Shown here piece by piece: positions 36,035 through 43,886 of a stretch of 64,000 nt of DNA. Within the stretch, counting starts at the first letter, position 1. Each line of letters begins with the position of its first letter. The position numbers and the translations under genes were made by a program. Source of the stretch: Sutterella sp. AM11-39 (GTDB lineage Bacteria; Pseudomonadota; Gammaproteobacteria; Burkholderiales; Burkholderiaceae_F). The notes under the pieces were generated by a model. The model saw nothing but the letters and a program-made list of their open reading frames with translations. It had not been told where the DNA came from and made no database searches. The DNA lies in contig NZ_QRLV01000006.1 in NCBI RefSeq assembly GCF_003472385.1, forward strand, positions 62,001 to 126,000, given 5' to 3'.

Positions 36035-37072
36035 ATGCACTTTGTCAAAACAATGGCCCCGGGATGGTTTGCCTCCGTCATGGGAACGTCGGTGGCCAGT
36101 CTGGCCGCTCAGCTTCTTTTTGCGGGAACCTCAGCGGTGTGGATTGCCGACGCTCTTCACTACACAGCGATTGCGATGCTGTTGGTGCTCGGTTTCGCCG
36201 CCGTGCTGCGCATTCTCATCTACCCTCGCGCGGTCTTTGAAACGATCTCGCACCCCGTCGAGGGAAGTTTCTACGCGACCTTCCCTATCGCGTTATTGGT
36301 TATGGCAGGTCAATGGAGCATGCGCGGCATTGATCCCGATTGGGTCGCTTTGCTGTGGTGGACCGGCGCCATCGGCACCTTTGCCGCAAGCTACTTGATT
36401 CTCTTTCGGCTTTTTACGCTTGATCGCCTGAAGCTTCAGATGGTCACGCCCGCGCATTTCATCCCGGCGGTGGGTCTCGTGGTGATTCCGGTGGCCGGTG
36501 CCGGCCTCGCAGCTCAGGCGCAAGGCCTGATGCGCGAGGTATATTTCGGCGTCAACATGCTCGGCATGGGTGCAGGGTTCTTCATGTACATCGCACTGGT
36601 GGCCATCACTATGGCACGCCATTTCCTGATGCCCGCCATCGAAGGCAAGATGACTCCGACGCTGTGGGTGCATCTGGCTCCGCTCGGTGTGATTCCGCTG
36701 AGTCTTTTGTCGCTTTTGCACGCCGCAGGCAACGAAGCCGCGATGAGCTACGGCTTGTTGGTCGCGATGGGCTTTATGGGGGCCTCGCTTTGGTGGCTTC
36801 TTTTGGCTTTGGCCATGACCGTTCGCAACGCGCTGCAAGGCAAATTGCCCTTTGCGCTTTCCTGGTGGGCGTTCGTCTTTCCGATCGGCTCGATGACCGT
36901 GTTGAGCATTCGACTTTCGAGCCTTGCGAACCTAGAACTTCTCGGCATGATTGCCTATGGTCTGATGGCTCTGCTCCTGACCGTCTGGTTCGCGGCAGCC
37001 GTCGGTACACTCCTTGGGTTATTCCGAGGCGGTGTGATTCCGCCCAAAGCGGCGACCGCTCAATCGCACTGA
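36035..37072 (+). CDS. TDT/SLAC1-family anion channel or exporter
   Basis: 345 residues, ten predicted membrane helices. The N-terminus MAPGWFASVMGTSVASLAAQ is typical of the tellurite-resistance/dicarboxylate transporter (TehA, SLAC1, Ssu1) family; Ssu1 exports sulfite. It is translationally linked to the ArsR-rhodanese gene (2-bp gap) and ends at a strong terminator. In this context export of sulfite, thiosulfate or a similar sulfur anion is the best guess. The substrate is unproven. Confidence 0.82.
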   Translation: MHFVKTMAPGWFASVMGTSVASLAAQLLFAGTSAVWIADALHYTAIAMLLVLGFAAVLRILIYPRAVFETISHPVEGSFYATFPIALLVMAGQWSMRGIDPDWVALLWWTGAIGTFAASYLILFRLFTLDRLKLQMVTPAHFIPAVGLVVIPVAGAGLAAQAQGLMREVYFGVNMLGMGAGFFMYIALVAITMARHFLMPAIEGKMTPTLWVHLAPLGVIPLSLLSLLHAAGNEAAMSYGLLVAMGFMGASLWWLLLALAMTVRNALQGKLPFALSWWAFVFPIGSMTVLSIRLSSLANLELLGMIAYGLMALLLTVWFAAAVGTLLGLFRGGVIPPKAATAQSH

Positions 37073-37078
37073 CAATAG

Positions 37079-37118
37079 AAAATGCCGGCAAAGCTAAAAA
37101 GCTCGCCGGCATTTTTTT
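37079..37118. terminator. Strong bidirectional terminator
   Basis: AATGCCGGC (from 37081) pairs with GCCGGCATT (from 37105), flanked by A and T runs. It serves the TDT gene and probably the convergent BASS transporter gene. Confidence 0.9.
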
Positions 37119-37141
37119 AACTTCCGGTGTTGCTCAGAGCA

Positions 37142-38092
37142 CTACGACTTCGTGTTCTCTTCCGTCCAACGGTGGAAAATCGTTGCGACGATCGGGCCGG
37201 AAATGTTGTGCCAGAAGCTGAAGATGGCCGAAGGCAGAGCGGCTAGCGGCATCGTGGCAAAGTGTACGGTCGCAAGCGCCACGCCAAGGCCCGAGTTCTG
37301 CATGCCGACTTCGATGGCCAAGCACTTTCTCTTGGCCAGATTCATCTTAAAGAGCTTGGCGGCGAGATAACCCACTACGTAGCCCAGACCGTTGTGAAGA
37401 ACAACCACGGCAAACACCAGCGGACCGCTCTTGGCGATATTGGGCTGGCTGACGGCAACGACGGCCATCACAATCAGAACAATCGACACCACGGAAATGA
37501 GCGGCAGGCAGGTTGCGGCCACGGCCACGCGGTCCTGGCCGAGAATCGTATGAATCGCCACGCCGATGGCAATCGGAATCAGAACGATTTGGCAGATTGA
37601 CCAGAACATGCCCAGCGGGTCGATTTCAATCCACTGATGTGCAAAGAGCCAAATCAGAGCCGGGGTTACGATGGGCGCCAGAAGCGTCGTGCAGCTGGTG
37701 ATGGTAACCGACAGCGCCGTATCGCCGCGCGCCAGGAAGGTCATGACGTTGGAAGAGGTTCCGCCCGGGCAGCAGCCAACGAGGATCACGCCTACGGCGA
37801 TTTCGGCCGGCAGTTGCAGCACGATGCAAAGCAGATAAGCAAGCGTCGGCATGATGATGAACTGGGCGAGGATGCCGATCAACACATCCACGGGTTTTGA
37901 GAGCACCAGTTTGAAGTCATTGACCGAAAGGGTCAGACCCATGCCGAACATCACCAAACCCAAAAGCGGAGAAATCCAACCGGCCAGCGGTTTAAATGGA
38001 TCGGGTGCGGCGTAGGCGATTGCCGCAAAGACAAGCACCCACAGGGCAAATGTTTTATTGACAAATTGGCTTAAGGCGGCAAGCGCTTTCAT
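37142..38092 (-). CDS. Bile acid:sodium symporter (BASS) family transporter
   Basis: 316 residues, nine to ten membrane helices. BASS motifs: GLVMFGMGLTLSVNDF, VGVILVGCCPGGTSSNVMTFLARG (split here by a turn), the helix-crossover region and EVGMQNSGLGVALA. Members carry organic anions such as bile acids, pantoate, pyruvate or arsenite, with Na+. ATG at 38092 has GGGAG eight bases upstream; the frame can start five codons earlier. A ketopantoate-type reductase is encoded in the window but 34 kb away, so no substrate is inferred. Confidence 0.9.
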   Translation of the reverse strand: MKALAALSQFVNKTFALWVLVFAAIAYAAPDPFKPLAGWISPLLGLVMFGMGLTLSVNDFKLVLSKPVDVLIGILAQFIIMPTLAYLLCIVLQLPAEIAVGVILVGCCPGGTSSNVMTFLARGDTALSVTITSCTTLLAPIVTPALIWLFAHQWIEIDPLGMFWSICQIVLIPIAIGVAIHTILGQDRVAVAATCLPLISVVSIVLIVMAVVAVSQPNIAKSGPLVFAVVVLHNGLGYVVGYLAAKLFKMNLAKRKCLAIEVGMQNSGLGVALATVHFATMPLAALPSAIFSFWHNISGPIVATIFHRWTEENTKS

Positions 38093-38257
38093 ATTTTTAT
38101 CTCCCATTGTCTTTTCAAGCTCTCATTGTTCTATGTGTTCGCTTGATGCTTATTCTCGGCTCATAGCCTATCTTGGCGATTTTAGGAGCGGCTATTTCAC
38201 TTGTCTTGAGGCAAATGCCCTAGACCGTTTGCCTTATGACCAGCGATAAGAGCGAAA

Positions 38258-38337
38258 AAGAAACCGGCTCGAACTCTCGAGGAAATTTCTCTTTGAGTTC
38301 TTGCCGGTTTTCGGAACGCTCGCCGTAACGGCGAGCG
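38258..38337 (-). terminator. Terminator structures after the flavocytochrome gene
   Basis: A perfect hairpin CGCTCGCCGT-A-ACGGCGAGCG (38317-38337) is followed on the minus strand by a longer imperfect stem (AACCGGC and AGAACTC arms) ending in TTTCTTTTT near 38258. Confidence 0.65.
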
Positions 38338-38352
38338 AGTGCCGATTTTGCG

Positions 38353-40167
38353 TTACTTCATCTTCACGACATTGGTACCTGCCGCGCGGCCGAACGTCAT
38401 GATGTCGGCAATGGCGTTGCCGCCAAGACGGTTGGAGCCGTGAATGCCGCCCGTGACTTCACCGGCAGCGTACAGACCCGGAATGACCTTGCCGTTGACG
38501 TCAATGACCTGAGCGTTGACGTTGATCTTGATGCCGCCCATCGTGTGGTGAACGGTCGGCACCTTCTTGCAGGCGTACCAGGGACCTTCCGTCAAGGTTG
38601 TGTCAGCCTTGTTGTTGGCCTGGAAGCCCAGCGGATCCTTCATCTCGCCCTTGACGATCTTGTTGTAGTTGTCGACGCTGGCCTTCAACTTGGCGGGATT
38701 CATGCCGGTCTTCTTGGCAAGTTCTTCAAGCGTGTTGGCTTCTACAACAGAGCCGAGAGCAACCATGTCGCGGATCGTGGCGCCGTTGGCGTCAACCCAG
38801 TCGCGGCTCGGATAGCGAACCTTGTTAACAACGACGTAGTACGTGCTCTTGGGCTGAGCAAAGATGGCTCCAGCGAGAACGTCGCGTGCTGCGCCTTCAT
38901 TGACGAAGCGGTCGCCTTCAACGTTCACGAAGATGCGGTTGCGGCCGGACGTACGGATGTTTTCCATCAGGCCGGTACCCGGCGTGCCGCACGGGTGAAT
39001 CTGGATGTCGTCCAGATTGATCAAGTCGGCGCCGTGCTTCTTGGCGATGATCAGACCGTCGCCCTGAGCGGCCTTCTGGATGTTGGTGCAGCCGATCGAG
39101 TTGTCAAGCTTGACGCTCTTCCAAACGCCCGTGTTGACTTCCTGGCGGAACTTGATGTTGGCACCGAAACCGCCCGTGGCGATCACGACGCCGTCCTTGG
39201 CGTTGAGGATTACCTTCTGGTCGAAGTGCTTGGCGGTCACGCCCGTGATGCGACCCTTATCCTGCAGAAGGTCGGTGGCGGCCGTATCCGTCAGAACTTG
39301 AATTGCGCCGTTCGTATCCTTGATGACCTGTTCGAAGCTGCGGATGTAGGTGTTGCCGGACGGAGTGGCAGGATAGTGGCTGCGCTGCCAGAGAGCGCCC
39401 GTAGCCGTGCCGATCTCGTCCTTAAACTTCACGCCCATGCTTTCGAGCCATTCGACCGACTTCATGGAGTTCTGTGTCAAATACTTCACGAGTTCCGGAT
39501 TGCCCTTGTTGTGGCCGCCCTTCATCGTCTGGTCATAGAACTTCTCGAAGCTGTCTTCAATGCCCTGCTTGCCTTGACGCTTCGGGTCAACGGCGTTCAG
39601 AGCACCTTCGGAAACGTTGGTCGAACCGCCGAGATAGCCGAGTTTTTCAATGACGATCACTTTCTTGGCACCGGCCTGATAAGCGGCAATGGCGGTTGCC
39701 AGACCAGAACCGCCGCCGCCGATCACGACGACATCGGCGTCATAGGTCTTTGTGCCGGCAGGATGTTTTTCAACCTGTTCGCCGAGCTTGTCCATATTGC
39801 CGCCGGCCTGTTCCAGGCACTTTTCAACACCGCTCAAAACGGCAAAGCTCGAAATCGAAGCGCCGGTAATTGCATCAACGCCCAGCGACTGGTACTTGAT
39901 GATCTTGTCGGTCATCAGTTTAAGAGCAACCTGGCCAACACCAATCGTTTCAAGATTCTTGGAGGTGTCGATCTTTTCGATGCGGTTCTTGCTGACCGTG
40001 ACCTTCACCGTGACCGGAGCATTGTGGCCGTTGACGGTAGCCGTGTAGGTACCGGGCTTGAACGTCGACGGAGCCGTCTTGGCTGGTTCGGCTGCTTGCA
40101 GAGCCGTTGCTGCGCCGGCAGCAAACATCGCAGTCAGACACGCCGCACAAACCTTGCGAATACTCAT
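38353..40167 (-). CDS. Periplasmic FMN/FAD reductase of the flavocytochrome c family
   Basis: 604 residues. A signal peptide (1-26) precedes an FMN-binding domain with the flavinylation motif DAITGAS (98-104, Thr101), then an FAD domain (DVVVIGGGGSGLATAIAAYQAG near 145) and the fumarate reductase-like C-terminus (GLYAAGEVTGGIHGSNRLGGNA). The catalytic Arg position is kept (GDRFVNEGAARDV, Arg428), unlike in the flavoprotein at 18299. It reduces an alpha,beta-unsaturated acid such as fumarate or a relative, using electrons delivered through the covalent FMN. No cytochrome gene is adjacent. The nearby porin may admit the substrate. Confidence 0.9.
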   Translation of the reverse strand: MSIRKVCAACLTAMFAAGAATALQAAEPAKTAPSTFKPGTYTATVNGHNAPVTVKVTVSKNRIEKIDTSKNLETIGVGQVALKLMTDKIIKYQSLGVDAITGASISSFAVLSGVEKCLEQAGGNMDKLGEQVEKHPAGTKTYDADVVVIGGGGSGLATAIAAYQAGAKKVIVIEKLGYLGGSTNVSEGALNAVDPKRQGKQGIEDSFEKFYDQTMKGGHNKGNPELVKYLTQNSMKSVEWLESMGVKFKDEIGTATGALWQRSHYPATPSGNTYIRSFEQVIKDTNGAIQVLTDTAATDLLQDKGRITGVTAKHFDQKVILNAKDGVVIATGGFGANIKFRQEVNTGVWKSVKLDNSIGCTNIQKAAQGDGLIIAKKHGADLINLDDIQIHPCGTPGTGLMENIRTSGRNRIFVNVEGDRFVNEGAARDVLAGAIFAQPKSTYYVVVNKVRYPSRDWVDANGATIRDMVALGSVVEANTLEELAKKTGMNPAKLKASVDNYNKIVKGEMKDPLGFQANNKADTTLTEGPWYACKKVPTVHHTMGGIKINVNAQVIDVNGKVIPGLYAAGEVTGGIHGSNRLGGNAIADIMTFGRAAGTNVVKMK

Positions 40168-40457
40168 CTTTCCTCTCTCCTATCTGAAGTTGAGCAAACG
40201 AATCGAAATGTCTGAGGCGAACAAGAATCGTGCAGGTTTTTTGTGGAAGCCTTAAGCGATTCTTATGGGTCTCAATCAATTTGAGTCTACGCCTGAGTTT
40301 GAATTTTTGACGGAGAAAAAATAGGTAAAAACACTCAGGCAACAAAAGGGTGTTTTGTTGCGGTCTTGAATTGGCGCCGAACAGCAGAAAACCCGCCTCA
40401 ACCGAAGTCGAAGCGGGTTTGGCTAATCAATGTCTCTCTTAAATAAAGAGGGTCAGA

Positions 40458-41633
40458 TTAGAAGCGGTGACGCAGGCCGACGATAACGGAGTACGCAGAG
40501 GGATCTGCATCACGTCCGGTGGCACCTTGAGCGGTCGTGGTTTCCCACTGATCCTGCATATAGGAAGCGACAGCGTAGACGTCCGTGCGCTTGCTGAACG
40601 GGTAGTCGTAGCCAACGCTCACAACATAGCGCTTGAAGTCAAAGGAAGCGCCGTTGTTGGTATCTTCGAAGCTGTCGGCGGACTCAGCGTCAACATAGCC
40701 GAGCCCGAAGAGAGCCTTGTCGCCCCAGAGAGGAGCGTCACCGGAGAAGGTAATGCCGTAGCCCTTAATCTTCTCACCGTTCCAGGCTACGTCAACGTCA
40801 GCCATGATGCCGCCGAGGGTGGACAGCTTCATTTCATCGAAGTACTGAGCGCCGAGGTAGAGCTTGACGACTTCGAAGTCGTAGCTGCCGCCCAACGTGA
40901 CGGTCAAGCTGTCGTCAACGTCCTTGCTACCGCCGTCGTTACCCAAACCGTCAGCATCGTGGCTCCAGCTCGCGTAATTGATGGAGTCAACAGCCAAATA
41001 TGCGGCGAACGGACCGTTGTTATAGGTAGCGCCGATAGCGTAGAAACGATCGCTCGAGGATTCGTTTTCTTCGCTGTCGTAGTCGTCAACAGCGTTACCC
41101 ATGCCGTACTGAGCGTAGACCTTAAAGCCGGCGAAATCAGGCGTTTCGTAGGCGATCATGTTGTCCCACTGAGCGGCGGTGGTCAGAACGCGTTCAACAC
41201 GGGCGGTGTATTCACCATAGGACGTGCCGAAGGCATTGATCATGCCGATCTTGGACCAGGAGGACTGACCGTTGTTGAGAGCGCCCATGCGGCCGAAGGC
41301 GAGCTTACCGAAACCGCCCTGAATGAAGAGGCTCGATTCACGGTTGAACATAACGCCGCTTTCAGAGCCGTCGTCGGAGTTGAAGCCGTCTTCAAGGATG
41401 AAGCCAACCGTCAGACCATTGCCGAGGTCTTCAGTGCCCTTGATGCCCCAGCGGGAACCAGAACCCTGACCGGATTCCATGGAGAAGGAGTCGAAGTCTT
41501 CGCCGAGACCATCAGCGTCGCCGTGGACATAAGCCAGACCCGTATCCACAATACCGTAGAGCTGAACGTCAGCAGCGAGAGTCGAGCCAGCGAAAGCTCC
41601 GAGAACTGCAACAGCAGCCAAAGTCTTTTTCAT
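40458..41633 (-). CDS. General porin, Burkholderiales type
   Basis: 391 residues, complete. Signal peptide MKKTLAAVAVLGAFAGSTLA, then DVQLYGIVDTGLAYVHG, SGSRWGIKGTEDLGNGLTV, FGKLAFGRMGALNNGQSS and a terminal Phe (VIVGLRHRF) needed for barrel insertion. Surface loops are rich in Asp, Glu, Ser and Asn. It is a paralogue of the truncated porin at the window start. Its leader contains a terminator-like hairpin 55 bp upstream of the start codon. Confidence 0.95.
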   Translation of the reverse strand: MKKTLAAVAVLGAFAGSTLAADVQLYGIVDTGLAYVHGDADGLGEDFDSFSMESGQGSGSRWGIKGTEDLGNGLTVGFILEDGFNSDDGSESGVMFNRESSLFIQGGFGKLAFGRMGALNNGQSSWSKIGMINAFGTSYGEYTARVERVLTTAAQWDNMIAYETPDFAGFKVYAQYGMGNAVDDYDSEENESSSDRFYAIGATYNNGPFAAYLAVDSINYASWSHDADGLGNDGGSKDVDDSLTVTLGGSYDFEVVKLYLGAQYFDEMKLSTLGGIMADVDVAWNGEKIKGYGITFSGDAPLWGDKALFGLGYVDAESADSFEDTNNGASFDFKRYVVSVGYDYPFSKRTDVYAVASYMQDQWETTTAQGATGRDADPSAYSVIVGLRHRF

Positions 41634-41674
41634 GATTTATCTCCTAGTCTTATTCAGACCTGCAAGGAAAAATA

Positions 41675-41747
41675 GGTTTTTGCAAAAACCGCCGGATCGG
41701 AACATGAGCTAAAGGACTCTTGCAAAGACTTAAGCTCAATCCGGCGG
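41675..41747 (-). promoter_or_regulatory. Terminator-like hairpin and palindrome in the porin leader
   Basis: On the minus strand CCGCCGGAT (41747-41739) pairs with ATCCGGCGG (41697-41689), with an inner TGAGCT/AGCTCA stem, followed by TTTTT. Next to it lies a perfect 16-bp palindrome GGTTTTTGCAAAAACC at 41675-41690. It could end a small RNA or attenuate porin transcription. Confidence 0.5.
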
Positions 41748-42219
41748 AAGTCCGTTCGGACAGGCACGATCTTGTCACCAGGAGATACGGGGCACCAAGA
41801 AAACAATGAAAGAAAGTGGCCTCGGGGTGGGGGTTAACCCAAGGATAAAAAACAACACAAGCTCAGATCTGTTCTCCGTAGCTTGAATTTTCTCCGTCGT
41901 TGCTGACGCTTGAAGAAATTCGATTTTGCGAGAAGCTTCAAGACAAGATGGGGGTCTTCTACACTCATCCCGGCGAGATCGGTTTGTCCTTTTTCAACGA
42001 CTGGCAAGATCAGGCGCTCGGCATTGAGGAAACAAAGAAAGGCTGGCACTTGGCAAGACTGGAGTTTGTCAAGAACATGTGAGACATACCTGTTGAACAA
42101 CTAGGGACCCACTCACCACACTATCTTTAGACAGATAGAAGAAGAGATGTTGGGCCTCAGTTTCTCTGCGGTCCGTTGCCAGGGGGTATCTGTACAGTTT
42201 GCTCGACGAGTTTGTCTTG
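41748..42219. other. Region without a supported gene
   Basis: Short overlapping frames exist on both strands (for example 41900-42082 plus and 41834-42100 minus), but none shows a recognisable family, a good Shine-Dalgarno sequence or a signal. It is probably decayed accessory DNA. Confidence 0.5.
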
Positions 42220-42462
42220 TAAGCCAGATTAGTCGAGCTAGCCTGATAAGAAGGATCCGCGGTTCTATTTATATAAGAAAAATTAGCCGCCTCAGATCAA
42301 TAAGAACAATTAGCGAGGTTAGGCTTATAAAAGAAATTAGTTAAGTAAGCCTTTTAAGAAGAATTATATGATTTATTTAGCTAAGCAATCTTATCTGCGT
42401 TAGGCTGGCGAGAACAATTAACTCGGTTAGATCAGTAAGAATTTTTAGCCTTGTTATCTTAA
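42220..42462 (+). repeat. Nine tandem degenerate 27-bp repeats
   Basis: Consecutive units begin exactly every 27 bp at 42220, 42247, 42274, 42301, 42328, 42355, 42382, 42409 and 42436. Each opens with TAAG or TAAGAA (one has CGAGAA) and most carry AATTAG near position 9 and TTAG near position 19. Copies are diverged but the spacing never slips. No reading frame continues through all copies. The array ends about 110 bp before the CoiA-like gene. It resembles an iteron or protein-binding array more than a coding repeat. Confidence 0.85.
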
Positions 42463-42575
42463 CAAAAATTTATTTGCGATAAATATTTTTCGTTTTGAAA
42501 CTTGAATTATTTATTTATGGGATATATGATTGATTTTGTTCTTTGATGGTTCGAACAAATTAATCAGGAGTTGTT

Positions 42576-43433
42576 ATGCTATTAGCTCTCCCCTTAAATT
42601 CCAACGCTGACAACCAAAAAATTAGGGCAACCAAGTCCGGGCAACGAGGTCTTTGTCCAGCCTGCATGCAAGAGGTTTATTCTCGTTGCGGGAAATATCG
42701 GATCAAACACTGGGCGCACTTTCCTAATTGCAATTGCGTTGTTCAGTGGAAGCCAGAAACGCCATGGCATCGGCAATGGAAGTCAGAATTCCCTGACGAG
42801 TGGCAGGAGGTTGTTCATCACGATGAGAAAACGGGCGAAAAGCATGTTGCAGACGTCAAGCTTCCGACTAATTTAGTTCTCGAATTTCAACATTCCTCAA
42901 TCTCGGAAGGCGAGCTTCAATCACGTAACAATTTTTACAAAAATCTATTTTGGGTCGTTGATGCGCGATCTTCTTTCGAAAATTTTCTAAAGGAAATGTC
43001 ACTTCCTGACAACTTTGTCAAAGCGAAAATAAAAATGAAAGCAGTTCCTTTGGTCCCTATTCGAGACTGCTGCATCATTAGTAATCCTGAGAAAGTTTTT
43101 CCTAAGAGATGGTTAAACTGCACTGTCCCTGTCATTTTCGACCTGAGCGGAAAGGAGGATTCATGTGATGATAATGTGGAGACGCTAGACAAAATCAAAA
43201 CTCTTAATCCTAAGATATCAGACTTTTACACCTCCATATTGTTTATTCGTCAAACGCTGTGGCTACTTCTTCCAAGAGCTAATCAGCAGGATCCAGTAAT
43301 GGCACTTGCTATACATCGAAATGATTTTGTAGAAACCCTTCGTTCTAAGGGACAATTATTTGCCCCTTTCGCAATTTTGTCGCTTTCTGAGAAGAAAGTG
43401 CTGCCACCTATTCGTCGAAAGTTTCATTTCTGA
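42576..43433 (+). CDS. CoiA-like nuclease-domain protein
   Basis: 285 residues. The N-terminus holds a zinc-ribbon-like CPAC (27-30) and the KHWAHFPNC motif (His45, His48, Cys52) typical of the CoiA family. The nuclease core follows: EFPDEWQEVV, HVADVKLP (Asp93) and LVLEFQHSSIS (Glu103, Gln105), a PD-(D/E)xK-like pattern. The C-terminal third is not recognised. CoiA is a competence-associated protein, but CoiA-like proteins also occur alone in genomic islands. No com genes are near. The gene is visibly richer in A+T than its neighbours, which suggests transfer. AGGAG at 42566-42570 supports the start. Confidence 0.8.
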   Translation: MLLALPLNSNADNQKIRATKSGQRGLCPACMQEVYSRCGKYRIKHWAHFPNCNCVVQWKPETPWHRQWKSEFPDEWQEVVHHDEKTGEKHVADVKLPTNLVLEFQHSSISEGELQSRNNFYKNLFWVVDARSSFENFLKEMSLPDNFVKAKIKMKAVPLVPIRDCCIISNPEKVFPKRWLNCTVPVIFDLSGKEDSCDDNVETLDKIKTLNPKISDFYTSILFIRQTLWLLLPRANQQDPVMALAIHRNDFVETLRSKGQLFAPFAILSLSEKKVLPPIRRKFHF

Positions 43434-43659
43434 AGTTTGCACTTTCATCCTTGCGGCAAGTGTTCATTCAACCTTCGCCGCGTTTTGTTGTGTTCCGTTT
43501 CCACACTCTGCCCATTCGGCTTCCCTCTTCTTCCTCTGTTTTTATCCCTATCCCCCGTTTGGGGGTATCGGTTCGAACTAGTTCTTTCGAAAATTCGGCT
43601 CAGGAAGGACGCCTGCAATGTTCGGCAGGCGCCTGATTACAAAAAAAGAGGAAACAACA

Positions 43660-43886
43660 ATGAATCGTCGCAAATTCCTTCTGAGCTCTACGGTTGCCGC
43701 CGCAGCTTCCGCTTCCCTTCCCGCTTTGGCAAGCACGACTGAACGCTTCTCCACAAAACAGCGTCCGGTTGACACGATGAACCGCATCGAAGGCTGGACT
43801 CAGGGCAAGGTCAAACCCGTTAAGGTTCGCAATCTCATGATTGGCGAAGGTCGACCGAAGATCTTTGCTCCGACGACCGACAAGAC
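43660..43886 (+). pseudogene. aroD: 5' remnant of an exported type I 3-dehydroquinate dehydratase gene
   Basis: The start at 43660 (AGAGGAAA upstream) opens MNRRKFLLSSTVAAAASAS, a Tat-like signal. After a linker, residues about 55-76 read VKVRNLMIGEGRPKIFAPTT followed by DKT, matching the N-terminus of AroD (V-x-IGEGxPKI-x-P-x-x-x-KT). The AroD barrel then stops abruptly near 43886 and sequence of a flavoprotein gene follows in another frame. An exported AroD would act on periplasmic dehydroquinate, as in quinate or shikimate use. Only the first quarter remains, so it is non-functional. Confidence 0.75.

Noticed and set aside
38440..40215. 591-codon plus-strand frame opposite the FMN/FAD reductase
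   Set aside because: Shadow of the minus-strand gene, which has signal peptide and complete cofactor motifs.
41900..42082. 60-codon plus-strand frame starting LTLEEIRFCEKLQ
   Set aside because: Looks somewhat protein-like but has no Shine-Dalgarno sequence, no family match and an equally long frame opposite.
42147..42344. Small protein with nine-residue Ile/Arg/Ser repeats read from the 27-bp array
   Set aside because: The frame covers only part of the array and stops inside it; no ribosome site; better explained as a DNA repeat.
42220..42462. CRISPR array
   Set aside because: Units are contiguous, diverged and lack unique spacers; no cas gene is in the window.
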